DNA of 64,000 nucleotides from NCBI RefSeq assembly GCF_050633425.1, contig NZ_JBOEGM010000004.1, positions 484,636 to 548,635 on the forward strand, written 5' to 3'. Under the pieces are notes generated by a model. It saw only the letters and a program-made list of their open reading frames with translations. It did no database searches and was not told where the DNA came from. Shown here in pieces: positions 52,253 through 60,898 of this stretch; positions within the stretch are counted from its first letter, which is position 1; the number at the start of each line of letters is the position of its first letter. The position numbers and the translations under genes were made by a program. Source of the stretch: Pelagimonas sp050633425. GTDB taxonomy: Bacteria > Pseudomonadota > Alphaproteobacteria > Rhodobacterales > Rhodobacteraceae.

Positions 52253-52316
52253 GGCCCAAAGCGCCAGATTTGGCGAGATTCAGACAAAATGACATCCGCC
52301 CGAAGGGATAAAACAG

Positions 52317-54173
52317 ATGCACGCCTATCGCAGCCATACCTGCGCCGACTTGACCAAAGCCAATGTCGGTGACACCGTCCGCCTTTCCGGTTGGGTGCAT
52401 CGCGTCCGCGATCACGGCGGCGTTCTTTTTATCGATTTGCGCGACCATTATGGCATCACTCAGGTCATCGCCGATGCTGATAGCCCGGCGTTTGCTGAGT
52501 TGGAAAAAGTGCGTTCAGAATGGTGTATCCGCATTGACGGCAACGTGTTGGCGCGTGACGAAAGCCTGATCAACACCAACCTGCCCACTGGGGAAATCGA
52601 AGTTTTCGTTCGCGAACTCGAAGTGCTTGGGTCTGCGGCTGAGCTACCGCTCATGGTCTTTGGTGATCAAGAGTACCCAGAGGAAACCCGCCTGAAGTAC
52701 CGTTACCTCGACCTGCGCCGTGAGGTCATGCAAAAGTCGATGACATTGCGCTCGGACGTTGTGTCCTCGATGCGCAAACGTATGTGGGATCTGAACTTCC
52801 GCGAATTCCAGACGCCGATTATCACCGCCTCGTCACCCGAAGGTGCGCGTGACTTCCTCGTGCCATCGCGTCAACAGCCGGGCAAATTCTATGCGCTGCC
52901 GCAGGCCCCTCAGCAGTTCAAACAGTTGATCATGGTTTCGGGCTTTGACAAATATTTCCAGATCGCGCCGTGTTTCCGCGACGAAGACCCACGCGCCGAT
53001 CGCTCGCCCACCGACTTCTATCAGCTCGACCTTGAGATGAGCTTTGTTGAGCAGCAAGATATCTTTGACACCATCGCGCCGGTTCTGGCCGGTGTGTTCG
53101 AAGAATTCGGCGAAGGCAAGAAGGTGGATGCGCCACACGAGTGGCCGCAAATTTCCTATCGTGATGCCGCCAAATGGTATGGTAGCGACAAGCCAGACCT
53201 GCGCAACCCGATCAAAATGCAGGATTGTTCCGAGCATTTCCGCGGTTCCGGCTTTGCGATTTTTGCCAAGCTGCTTGAGCAAGAAGGCACCGAAGTCCGC
53301 GCCATTCCAGCGCCCACAGGTGGCGGTCGCAAATTCTGTGACCGCATGAACAAATTCGCCCAGGGCGAAGGCCTTCCGGGCATGGGTTACATTTTCTGGC
53401 GCGAAAAAACCGCCGACTCTGTTGCGCAAGAACTGGGCATCAAAGTCAAAGAAGCCCAAGCCAAAATCAAATCCGGTGAAGTCGAAGTTGGCATGGAGGC
53501 CGCCGGCCCGCTGGCCAAAAATATCGGCCCCGAGCGTACCGAAGCCATCCGCCAACAGCTTGGCCTTGGCATTGGCGACGCGGCGTTCTTCTTGGGCGGC
53601 AAGCCAAAAGCCTTTGAAAAGATTGCGGGTAAAGCCCGTGATGTGATCGGCACCGAGCTGAACCTGATTGACAAGGATCGGTTTGCCTTTGCATGGATCG
53701 TCGACTTCCCGATCTACGAGCAGGATGAAGAATCCGGCAAGATCGATTTCGAGCACAACCCGTTCTCGATGCCCCAAGGTGGTGCCGAAGCGCTTGAAGG
53801 CAACCCGCTTGACGTGTTGGGCTATCAGTACGATTTGGCCTGTAATGGGTACGAATTGGTCTCGGGCGCGATCCGGAACCACAAGCCTGAAATCATGTAC
53901 AAAGCGTTTGAGATTGCCGGTTATGGCAAAGAAGAAGTTGAGAATCGCTTTGGTGCGCTGGTCAACGCCTTCCAATACGGGGCGCCGCCCCACGGTGGTT
54001 GCGCCGCTGGTATCGACCGTATCGTGATGTTGCTGGCTGATCAGCAAAACATCCGCGAAGTCATGATGTTCCCAATGAACCAGCGTGCAGAAGATCTGAT
54101 GATGAACGCGCCCAGCGATCCACAATCAGACCAGCTTATGGAACTGGGCTTGCGTGTGATCCCGCAGGATTGA
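52317..54173 (+). CDS. aspS: Aspartyl-tRNA synthetase
   Basis: 618 residues, a bacterial-type class II synthetase. It has an N-terminal OB-fold anticodon-binding domain (VRLSGWVHRVRDHGGVLFID), the class II core with motif 2 (APCFRDEDPRADRSPTDFYQ, residues about 218 to 237), a GAD insertion domain (residues about 300 to 420), and motif 3 at GGCAAGIDRIVMLLADQQNI. The ATG 52317 agrees with the family N-terminus. It charges tRNA-Asp; whether it also mischarges tRNA-Asn cannot be read from the sequence with confidence. Confidence 0.98.
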   Translation: MHAYRSHTCADLTKANVGDTVRLSGWVHRVRDHGGVLFIDLRDHYGITQVIADADSPAFAELEKVRSEWCIRIDGNVLARDESLINTNLPTGEIEVFVRELEVLGSAAELPLMVFGDQEYPEETRLKYRYLDLRREVMQKSMTLRSDVVSSMRKRMWDLNFREFQTPIITASSPEGARDFLVPSRQQPGKFYALPQAPQQFKQLIMVSGFDKYFQIAPCFRDEDPRADRSPTDFYQLDLEMSFVEQQDIFDTIAPVLAGVFEEFGEGKKVDAPHEWPQISYRDAAKWYGSDKPDLRNPIKMQDCSEHFRGSGFAIFAKLLEQEGTEVRAIPAPTGGGRKFCDRMNKFAQGEGLPGMGYIFWREKTADSVAQELGIKVKEAQAKIKSGEVEVGMEAAGPLAKNIGPERTEAIRQQLGLGIGDAAFFLGGKPKAFEKIAGKARDVIGTELNLIDKDRFAFAWIVDFPIYEQDEESGKIDFEHNPFSMPQGGAEALEGNPLDVLGYQYDLACNGYELVSGAIRNHKPEIMYKAFEIAGYGKEEVENRFGALVNAFQYGAPPHGGCAAGIDRIVMLLADQQNIREVMMFPMNQRAEDLMMNAPSDPQSDQLMELGLRVIPQD

Positions 54174-54176
54174 TTC

Positions 54177-54631
54177 ATGTTTGGGCGACTTCTAATTGCC
54201 CTTCTAAGCTTTGCTGTGCTGCCGTCGATTTCGGCAGCACAGCCGTTTCTCGCCGGGTTCAACGACCGAGAACTGGCATGGAACGCATTGGACGATGGTT
54301 TGAAATTGGCGCAAGCCCAAGAAAAACCTATACTTTTGCTGGTCCATGCAACTTGGTGCCCGGTCTGCCGGGAATATCGCAATGTTTTTTCGATCAACAG
54401 ATTGTTGAGATAGCTGAGCGTTTTGTGTTGGTCCTTGTGGATCAAGACAAAGAGCCTGCTCAGGCGGCATCATTTGCACCCGATGGCCATTACATCCCGC
54501 GCACAATGGTTTTGTCGCCCGAAGGGATTTTGCAGCCAGAGTTTAATTCTGGTTGGTCCGATTATCTCTATTTCCTTCCAGCCGAGGCCCCTGAGCCGCT
54601 TTGGGCGATCCTGAAGAAGGCGTCGAAGTGA
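54177..54631 (+). pseudogene. Thioredoxin-like protein gene with a frameshift at a six-T run
   Basis: The first frame gives a signal peptide (MFGRLLIALLSFAVLPSISA) and a thioredoxin-like segment with a redox C-x-x-C motif (HATWCPVCREYRNVF), then a stop after 78 codons. From the run of six T at 54385-54390 another frame continues seamlessly as FDQQIVEIAERFVLVLVDQD and PRTMVLSPEGILQPEFNSGW to 54631. A single -1 shift restores a 151-residue exported protein. Conservation-like content on both sides suggests a recent frameshift, a sequencing error or slippage. It begins three bases after aspS and precedes the DUF1800/DUF1501 pair. Confidence 0.7.
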
Positions 54632-54733
54632 TTTCCTGTTTAGGCGCTTCGTTGCCAATCAATTTCTTAGGTCGGTGCAATTTCTGCGCATCTTTCCTAT
54701 GTTCTGGTTAACGAAATCACGAACAGGCCGCGC

Positions 54734-56119
54734 ATGTCCTTTGATCCGACCCTTGCTGACATCCGTTTTGGCTGTGGTTTGTCCCCAAACATTGCTCCTG
54801 CGGACAACGTCGAGAGTATTTTGGCAGGATTGCAGGCCAATGATCGGATGTCGGTGCGGTTTCCAATCGAAGAGTTCCCCGAATTTCGCAAGCGCATGGT
54901 GGAACGTGAATCCGTCGCAAAGCAGCTCCGCAAACTGCGTGGAACCGAAGAAGGCAAAGCGCTAACCAAGCAAATGCGCGTGCTGAACAAGACGGCTCGT
55001 GTGGATCATTTTGGTTGGATGGCGATGCACTTGCTCCGCCGAACCCATTCCAAAACGCCGTTTGTTGAGCGATTGGAAGGGTTTTGGGCCGATCATTTTA
55101 CCGCTGCTGGGAAAGCCGGAATTCTGCGTCGCGCCGTTTCGCCTTATGTTCAAAGTGCCATTCGGCCCAATATGACTGGCCAGTTTGGTGATCTTTTGGT
55201 TGCTGCGGTGACCCACCCTTTGATGGTCCATTATCTGGACCAAAATCGATCTGCGGGACCAAACTCGGTTAACGGTAAAAGGAAGCCGGGGAAATTTGGG
55301 TTAATTGAAAATCTGGCGCGTGAAATATTGGAATTGCACACTTTGGGTGTGGATGGGCCGTATACGCAGGGTGATGTGGTTGAGCTGGCAAAGCTGCTAA
55401 CGGGGCTGACGATGCAAGCCAAGCAAGGCCGTCATTTTCAGAAAAACTTGGCCGAGCCTGGGCCTGAGACCGTTCTTGGTAAGTCTTATGGTGGCGACAA
55501 TCCCCATATTCGCGACATTGAAGCCGTGCTGCACGATCTTGCCGCACATCCGTCGACAGCACGACACATGGCCCGCAAGCTTGCGATTCATTTTGTGTCG
55601 GACAGGCCGGATCCCGATCTGATTGCAGCGATTGAACGGGCCTGGCGTGACAGCAACGGGCATTTGACCGAAGCGTATCGTGCCATGTTGATGCACCCGT
55701 CGTCTTGGGGGGCTGAGCGGCCAAACGTTAAGCGGCCCTTTGATTTTGTGTCTTCGGCAGCCCGTGCCTTGGCTGTGCATCCCAGATCCATTCAAACCTT
55801 GGATGAAAAAGAACTGAAGCAGCGCCTTTTTGAGCCTATGCGCTTGATGGGGCATATCTGGCAAAAACCGTCTGGCCCGGATGGGCTTGAAGAAGCGGAC
55901 AGCGCCTGGATCACACCTCAAAGCATTGCTGCTCGATTGCAATGGTCGGTCATCGTCCCCCGTCTTTTGGTGCCGCGCCTCCCTGACCCGAGGGTGTTTG
56001 TCGAGACGGCGTTGGGCCCCCATGTCACTGAGACAGTGCGCTTTGCGGCCGGTGCGGCCGAGAGCCGAGCCGACGGTATCGGGCTGGTGCTGATTTCTCC
56101 CGCGTTTCAAAGGATGTAG
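54734..56119 (+). CDS. DUF1800 family protein
   Basis: 461 residues. Family landmarks: LADIRFGCGLSPNIAP near the start, FVERLEGFWADHFTAAGK, NLAREILELHTLGVDG and VELAKLLTGLT, then HPSSWGAERPNVKRPFDFV. DUF1800 proteins are nearly always encoded beside a DUF1501 protein, as here (three-base gap). No biochemical function is established to my knowledge. No signal peptide is evident in this one, in contrast to its partner. Confidence 0.92.
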   Translation: MSFDPTLADIRFGCGLSPNIAPADNVESILAGLQANDRMSVRFPIEEFPEFRKRMVERESVAKQLRKLRGTEEGKALTKQMRVLNKTARVDHFGWMAMHLLRRTHSKTPFVERLEGFWADHFTAAGKAGILRRAVSPYVQSAIRPNMTGQFGDLLVAAVTHPLMVHYLDQNRSAGPNSVNGKRKPGKFGLIENLAREILELHTLGVDGPYTQGDVVELAKLLTGLTMQAKQGRHFQKNLAEPGPETVLGKSYGGDNPHIRDIEAVLHDLAAHPSTARHMARKLAIHFVSDRPDPDLIAAIERAWRDSNGHLTEAYRAMLMHPSSWGAERPNVKRPFDFVSSAARALAVHPRSIQTLDEKELKQRLFEPMRLMGHIWQKPSGPDGLEEADSAWITPQSIAARLQWSVIVPRLLVPRLPDPRVFVETALGPHVTETVRFAAGAAESRADGIGLVLISPAFQRM

Positions 56120-56122
56120 GCT

Positions 56123-57343
56123 ATGGATCGACGTTCGTTTTTGACACGCTCTGCGATAATAGGGTGTTCCTTGGCTGCCAGTCCGCTGATGACGCCGATC
56201 AGTTTCGCCGCTGCGCCCAGCGATAACCGGCTCGTTGTTATCATTTTGCGGGGCGGTATGGATGGGCTTGCGGCGGTGGCGCCTTATGGCGATCCCAGTT
56301 TGTCCGAGATACGAGGCCCGCTTGCGATGGGGGCTGAGGGGTATGCTGATTTGGATGGCTTTTACGCCATGCACCCGGCGTTGCGGCCGCTTTTGCCACT
56401 TTGGAAAGACCAACATCTCGGTTTTGTTCACGCTGTTTCAACGCCTTACCGGAACAAGAGAAGCCATTTCGATGGTCAGGATTTGCTTGAGGCGGGCGGT
56501 GCATCGCTGAAATCCGGGGGCGTGCGCGACGGTTGGCTTAATCGTATGATGGGTCATATTCCTGGCTATCGGGCAGATATGGCCTATGCGGTCGGCAATG
56601 ATGCGTTGGCTGTTTTAGATGGGCCTCAGTTGATCAAACGTTGGTCGCCTGATGTGGACCTTGCGCTAAGCCCGCAGGCTATTCGCTTGGCGCAAATGGT
56701 TTTGAAAGATGATCCGGCTATGTCATTCGCACTGTCCGAAGCCTTTCAGCTTGCGGACAATGACGGTGATCCTGTGGCGGTGAATGGCGGAATGTCCGAG
56801 ATGATGGCGATGCTAGAAGACAATTCGCAAGCTGGGCGTGATACCAGTTACGAAAAGCGGCTGGCCAAATTTGCAGCAGACAGGCTGCGCGAGGACGCCC
56901 GAATAGCGTCCTTTTCCCTGAATGGTTGGGACAGTCATGCGCAACAAGATCGTTTACTCAACCGCTCCTTGGGGACACTGTCCGATGTGATTTTGACCCT
57001 GAAGAACGAGTTGACGGGCCCGGTATGGAAACGAACCGCCATCGTGGCCATGACTGAGTTTGGCCGCACAGCACGCTTCAACGGAACCATGGGAACCGGA
57101 CATGGCACGGGCGGTGCAATGGTCTTGGCAGGCGGTGCCATTCGCGGCGGTCGCGTGTTTGCTGATTGGCCTGGGCTTGGCGATGCTGACCTACTACAGC
57201 AGCGCGATGTGATGCCAACACGCGATTTGCGCGCCTATTCCGGCTGGCTCCTTCGGGGGCTCTTTGGGATCTCTGCTGGCGCGGTTGAACGAGACATCTT
57301 CCCCCAACTCGATTTGGGGGCGGATCCCAAGCTTTTGCTTTAG
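56123..57343 (+). CDS. DUF1501 family protein, Tat-exported
   Basis: 406 residues. It starts MDRRSFLTRSAIIGCSLAAS, a twin-arginine signal, so it is exported folded. The body has RLVVIILRGGMDGLAAVAPY, NRMMGHIPG, SLNGWDSHAQQDRLLNRSL and MTEFGRTARFNGTMGTGHGT, the sulfatase/alkaline-phosphatase-like pattern of DUF1501 with putative metal-binding D and H residues. It is coupled to the DUF1800 gene. The function is unknown; a hydrolase fold is inferred. Confidence 0.92.
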   Translation: MDRRSFLTRSAIIGCSLAASPLMTPISFAAAPSDNRLVVIILRGGMDGLAAVAPYGDPSLSEIRGPLAMGAEGYADLDGFYAMHPALRPLLPLWKDQHLGFVHAVSTPYRNKRSHFDGQDLLEAGGASLKSGGVRDGWLNRMMGHIPGYRADMAYAVGNDALAVLDGPQLIKRWSPDVDLALSPQAIRLAQMVLKDDPAMSFALSEAFQLADNDGDPVAVNGGMSEMMAMLEDNSQAGRDTSYEKRLAKFAADRLREDARIASFSLNGWDSHAQQDRLLNRSLGTLSDVILTLKNELTGPVWKRTAIVAMTEFGRTARFNGTMGTGHGTGGAMVLAGGAIRGGRVFADWPGLGDADLLQQRDVMPTRDLRAYSGWLLRGLFGISAGAVERDIFPQLDLGADPKLLL

Positions 57344-57349
57344 GGCTTT

Positions 57350-58066
57350 TTACATCGCGATCCGATCGGTCATGCGGTCTTGGACCAGAGCGGCGACCTT
57401 GGCCAAGTTTGATTGCAAGGGGCGTCCTGATTGACGGGCTTCTGCCAACTCTTCTGCGGCTTGTTGCAAAATGCCATCCCCTGCACTGCGGGCAACTCCG
57501 GTTATGAACTGCGTGATATACGCGAGCGAACGGTCGTCTTCGCGATCATCAAGGACATCAGCAGCATGGGCCATGTCATCGCGATAGGCCAGTGGATCAG
57601 GCAGCACTGGATCATCACTTACCAAACGGGGGCCATTGGGCTGACGCTCAATCGGTAGGGCGGAAATGATGGCATTCTGGAAGCCTACTACCGACGAGAT
57701 CGGTTTGGGTAAGAAGCCATCGGCACCAGCGGCAAGGGCGACTTCTTCGGCAAAACTATCGCCGCTGATCCCCAGGATCACTTCGACACGCGGGCAGGCC
57801 ACTGACAGTTCGGAAATCAGTTCAGCCCCAGAGCCATCGGGCAATCCGAGGTCGATGATCACCACACTTGGGCGATAGACCTGAAGGTGGCGGCGCGCCG
57901 ATTTCAGGCAGTCAGCGCGTCGAATTCGGGCCCCGGATCGCAAGCAAAGCAGGCGCATTGCGTCACAGGCAAATCGGCTGTCTTCCACAACCAATATGGT
58001 CAGTCCAAGAAGCGGCCGTGTGGCAGTCGGCCGTAAGTGTTTTTGCATTAGGTCATCGTCGTCCAT
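57350..58066 (-). CDS. Orphan response regulator receiver protein
   Basis: 238 residues. The receiver domain (about 22 to 135) has all key residues: E28-D29, phospho-acceptor D72 (VVIIDLGLPDGSG), S101 and K121 (FLPKPIS). The C-terminal 100 residues are helical with no DNA-binding or enzyme signature I recognise (DRSLAYITQFITGVARSAGD, then QQAAEELAEARQSGRP). No histidine kinase gene is adjacent. AGGAGG precedes the ATG at 58066. The C-terminal part may be a protein-interaction module. Confidence 0.85.
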   Translation of the reverse strand: MDDDDLMQKHLRPTATRPLLGLTILVVEDSRFACDAMRLLCLRSGARIRRADCLKSARRHLQVYRPSVVIIDLGLPDGSGAELISELSVACPRVEVILGISGDSFAEEVALAAGADGFLPKPISSVVGFQNAIISALPIERQPNGPRLVSDDPVLPDPLAYRDDMAHAADVLDDREDDRSLAYITQFITGVARSAGDGILQQAAEELAEARQSGRPLQSNLAKVAALVQDRMTDRIAM

Positions 58067-58213
58067 GATCCCCTCCTGAGGTGCGAGTCGTTACACAGGA
58101 TTCATCAATGCTGGTGAACAAGCGGTTAAAGGCCGCAGGGTTTGGACATATGCTTGCCCCTTTTGTTGCGTCCGGGCCATAAGGCCAGCCATGGATAGGA
58201 CTGGGAGAAAAAC

Positions 58214-58618
58214 ATGATTGGACGTTTGAACCACGTGGCCATCGCGGTGCCGGATCTAGAGGCCGCTGCGGACCAATATCGCAATGCTCTGGGGGCCAAA
58301 GTTGGCGCGCCACAGGATGAACCCGATCATGGCGTCACCGTGATCTTCATTGAGCTGCCAAACACCAAGATTGAGCTGCTCTTTCCTTTGGGTGATAACA
58401 GCCCCATTCAAGGGTTTCTGGATAAAAACCCAGCGGGCGGTATCCACCATATTTGCTACGAGGTCGATGATATCCTTGCCGCGCGCGATCACCTTACTGA
58501 AACCGGTGCGCGTGTTTTGGGAACAGGCGAGCCGAAAATCGGGGCCCATGGCAAGCCGGTTTTGTTCTTGCATCCAAAAGACTTTAACGGCTGCCTCGTC
58601 GAGCTGGAGCAAGTTTAA
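58214..58618 (+). CDS. mce: Methylmalonyl-CoA epimerase
   Basis: 134 residues, a glyoxalase-fold enzyme that interconverts (S)- and (R)-methylmalonyl-CoA in propionyl-CoA use. Motifs: MIGRLNHVAIAVPDLEAAAD (metal histidine), VTVIFIELPNTKIELLFPLG (glutamate), GGIHHICYEVDDI (histidine) and FNGCLVELEQV (glutamate). The length is normal. GGGAG precedes the ATG. It overlaps the DUF1467 gene by one base, an arrangement common in Rhodobacteraceae. Confidence 0.95.
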   Translation: MIGRLNHVAIAVPDLEAAADQYRNALGAKVGAPQDEPDHGVTVIFIELPNTKIELLFPLGDNSPIQGFLDKNPAGGIHHICYEVDDILAARDHLTETGARVLGTGEPKIGAHGKPVLFLHPKDFNGCLVELEQV

Positions 58619-58896
58619 TGGGGATCACCTCAGGCTTGGTTCTCTTTGCGGTCATCTGGTTTCTGACTTTTTTGATCGTGATTCCGGTCCGGCTTCAAAC
58701 CCAAGGTGAGGCGGGTGATGTGGTGCCGGGAACGCATGCTGGAAGCCCTCATAGTCATAACCTCAAGCGCAAGGCCTGGATTACGACGGGGATTGCGGCG
58801 GTGATTTGGGGGATTGTCGCGGCCATTATTCTGACCGGGATGATCACCGTTGACGACATTGCCCGCTGGACCCGGTTTGAGAACCGCGGCGGGTAA
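58618..58896 (+). CDS. DUF1467 family membrane protein
   Basis: 92 residues with two membrane helices (LVLFAVIWFLTFLIVIPV and ITTGIAAVIWGIVAAIILTG). LRLQTQGEAGDVVPGTHAGS, seen here as PVRLQTQGEAGDVVPGT, is the DUF1467 signature. Start codon overlaps the mce stop (TAATG). Function unknown; regular partner of methylmalonyl-CoA epimerase genes in alphaproteobacteria. Confidence 0.9.
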   Translation: MGITSGLVLFAVIWFLTFLIVIPVRLQTQGEAGDVVPGTHAGSPHSHNLKRKAWITTGIAAVIWGIVAAIILTGMITVDDIARWTRFENRGG

Positions 58897-58914
58897 GGGG
58901 GTGCGGGGCGCGAA

Positions 58915-59610
58915 TTAGCGTCCCGTCTTGTCGACCCGATGAAAGATATGAGTGAACGTCGCGGCACCCAACACGGGAATCAGAAGGTTCACCAGCGGGA
59001 TAGATAGCGGCATGGCCATCAAGACCCCAGCCGCCCAGATTGTCATCATATGGCGTTTGCGCAATTTGTTGGCTTCTTCGCGGCCAACCCGTCGAATCGC
59101 TGCGAGCGTGAAATATTCCCGCCCAAGCAAGAATCCGTTCAGCGCCCAAAAGATAAACGGCGCAAGCGGCGCAAAGATGAGATAGAGGATCAACGCCACG
59201 AGGTTGGCGACGATCATAACGCCGAGAAAGCTCATGGTGTCGCGCAGACCGTCGGCAAACGCGACCTCGCTGGCGGGGCCAGAATGGGGGTAGTGACGAT
59301 CTTCCACGGCTTGGGCGACGTCGTCTAGATAGATGGATGTGATCGCCGATGCGACGGGCACCATCAGAAACATCGACAGCACGATCATCAGGGGCACCAT
59401 GGCCCAGCTTAATACATTGTCGAGCCACTGAACTTCGCCGATCCACGGCAGATTGACAGCGTCGCCGACAAACAGACCGACACCCCAAATAAACAGGGTG
59501 GAAATACCAAACAGGATCGCAATCGCGAGGCCGACGCCGCGCAACAGAACTTTGCGAAACCGCCGATCGCTCAACTGCGCGAGGGCGGATAAAAAGGCAC
59601 TGATTATCAT
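58915..59610 (-). CDS. EI24/CysZ-like membrane protein
   Basis: 231 residues from MIISAFLSALAQLSDRRFRK at 59610, whose ATG overlaps the preceding gene's TGA; MGKR at 59622 is an alternative. Four to five membrane helices (GVGLAIAILFGISTLFIWGV, VPLMIVLSMFLMVPVASAIT, LGVMIVANLVALILYLIFAP, TIWAAGVLMAMPLSIPLVNL) with IYLDDVAQAVEDRHYP between, as in the EI24 domain family. E. coli CysZ of this family supports sulfate uptake. No sulfate genes are nearby, so that role is not assumed. Confidence 0.8.
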   Translation of the reverse strand: MIISAFLSALAQLSDRRFRKVLLRGVGLAIAILFGISTLFIWGVGLFVGDAVNLPWIGEVQWLDNVLSWAMVPLMIVLSMFLMVPVASAITSIYLDDVAQAVEDRHYPHSGPASEVAFADGLRDTMSFLGVMIVANLVALILYLIFAPLAPFIFWALNGFLLGREYFTLAAIRRVGREEANKLRKRHMMTIWAAGVLMAMPLSIPLVNLLIPVLGAATFTHIFHRVDKTGR

Positions 59611-60185
59611 ACGTTTACCCATGTGGTGATGTCATCAAGGTCAGGCCGGGGGCGTTCGGGTGGGGCGAATTTTTCCGTGCCGATGTGCAGGAAGCCGGCG
59701 ATGCGTTCATTTGCGGCCAAGCCAAGCTCTGTTTCCAGATAGTCTCGATCATGCGACACCCAGCCGGATAGCCAATTTGCGCCCCACCCGTCGGCCAATG
59801 CCGCGTTTAGCAAGGCAAGGCAAACCGCGCCGGCGGAGTAGGTTTGCTCAATTGCGGGTACTTTGGGGCTGTCCTTTTGGATCTCGATCACGGCGACGCA
59901 AAGCGGACTATTGGCAAAGGCCGCTTGAGCTTTGGCGATGTCTTCGGGCGATTTGCCGATACGCGCACCGCATTCTGGAACCGCATTTGTCAGGCGTTGG
60001 AGCGCGTCCCCTTGCAGGACCACAAAACGCCAAGGCTCTAATTTACCGTGGTCAGGCGTACGCGCCGCCGCCGTCAAAAGTGTCTTGAGCCTGTCTTGGT
60101 CAGGCGCGGGGCCTTGCAATGTTTTGGCAGGGCGCGACCGGCGGGTCAGCAGGAATTCGAGGGCTTGGGGGTTGGGCGTCGGCAT
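59607..60185 (-). CDS. Nitroreductase family protein
   Basis: 192 residues from MPTPNPQALEFLLTRRSRPA at 60185, preceded by GGAGAG. FMN-dependent dimeric nitroreductase fold, YdjA-like by size: RRSRPAKTLQGPAPDQDRLK, AAARTPDHGKLEPWRFVVL (FMN binding), SAGAVCLALLNAALADGWGA and GFLHIGTEKFAPPERPRPDL. Natural substrates of YdjA-type proteins are unknown. It is translationally coupled with the EI24-like gene. Confidence 0.9.
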   Translation of the reverse strand: MPTPNPQALEFLLTRRSRPAKTLQGPAPDQDRLKTLLTAAARTPDHGKLEPWRFVVLQGDALQRLTNAVPECGARIGKSPEDIAKAQAAFANSPLCVAVIEIQKDSPKVPAIEQTYSAGAVCLALLNAALADGWGANWLSGWVSHDRDYLETELGLAANERIAGFLHIGTEKFAPPERPRPDLDDITTWVNV

Positions 60186-60282
60186 GGTCTCTCCTGTTGT
60201 CGCAGTGCATATGTCATGGCTTCTGTGCGAGGTTTCAACCGGCAAAGTTGCGCAAATCGGGTGCGACTGTTAGCAAAACCAC

Positions 60283-60555
60283 ATGCGTTTACCCGATTTA
60301 TCCGATCTTGCCGTTTCTGGCGCGACACTCGCGGTGCGGGTCACGCCCAAAGCATCGCGCAACAGGATTGAACGAGACGGCGATGTCTTGCGGGTCTATG
60401 TCACGACGGTCCCTGAAAATGGCAAGGCGAATACGGCAGTGAAGAAACTTCTCGCCAAGGCGTTGGGCGTGCCTAAATCCCATTTGTCTTTGGTCCGAGG
60501 TGAGACTTCGCGCGACAAACAGTTTGAGATTTATTCTTCGTCCGGGCGGGAATAA
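60283..60555 (+). CDS. DUF167 (YggU family) protein
   Basis: 90 residues. The pattern is LAVRVTPKASRNRIERDGDV, then VYVTTVPENGKANTAVKKLL, then GVPKSHLSLVRGETSRDKQF, typical of the family. Its 3' end overlaps that of the convergent gene at 60531 by 25 bases. Function unknown. Confidence 0.9.
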   Translation: MRLPDLSDLAVSGATLAVRVTPKASRNRIERDGDVLRVYVTTVPENGKANTAVKKLLAKALGVPKSHLSLVRGETSRDKQFEIYSSSGRE

Positions 60556-60767
60556 ATCCCTTCGGGCAGGGACACCGCCGCAATTAAATCGCGCATTTGC
60601 GATATGGAAAGGGTGATTTTCTGGGTGTCTTCTGTGCGCGGGTCAAATTGTTCGACGGTGACGCATTCTTCGAAGGAGGAAACGACAACGTCCTCTTGCA
60701 AAGGCGCCCCCCCCTCATCAACCAAAGTGACAATCGTGGCGTCGAATTCGTGTTCAATACTAAACAT
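60531..60767 (-). CDS. Hypothetical 78-residue acidic protein
   Basis: 78 residues, rich in acidic residues (MFSIEHEFDATIVTLVDEGG, then VVVSSFEECVTVEQFDPRTE), predicted alpha-beta. ATG at 60767. No family recognised; a conserved look and normal codon use support a gene. Convergent with and overlapping the DUF167 gene by 25 bases, so antisense interference between the two mRNAs is possible. Confidence 0.6.
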   Translation of the reverse strand: MFSIEHEFDATIVTLVDEGGAPLQEDVVVSSFEECVTVEQFDPRTEDTQKITLSISQMRDLIAAVSLPEGIYSRPDEE

Positions 60768-60898
60768 ACCGCAATGCTAGCTGTTTCGCTGTGCAGGCGG
60801 AACCTGAAAATGATGAAACACACCCAATAGTGACAGAGCAGGGCTGGCCCCCTGTAAGATCGCCGCCTATGGTTGGCAGGACCGATTGGGAATGATCT

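Noticed and set aside
52101..52292. 63-codon frame overlapping the pabC stop
   Set aside because: No ribosome binding site, no recognisable domain, and it runs through the likely aspS promoter.
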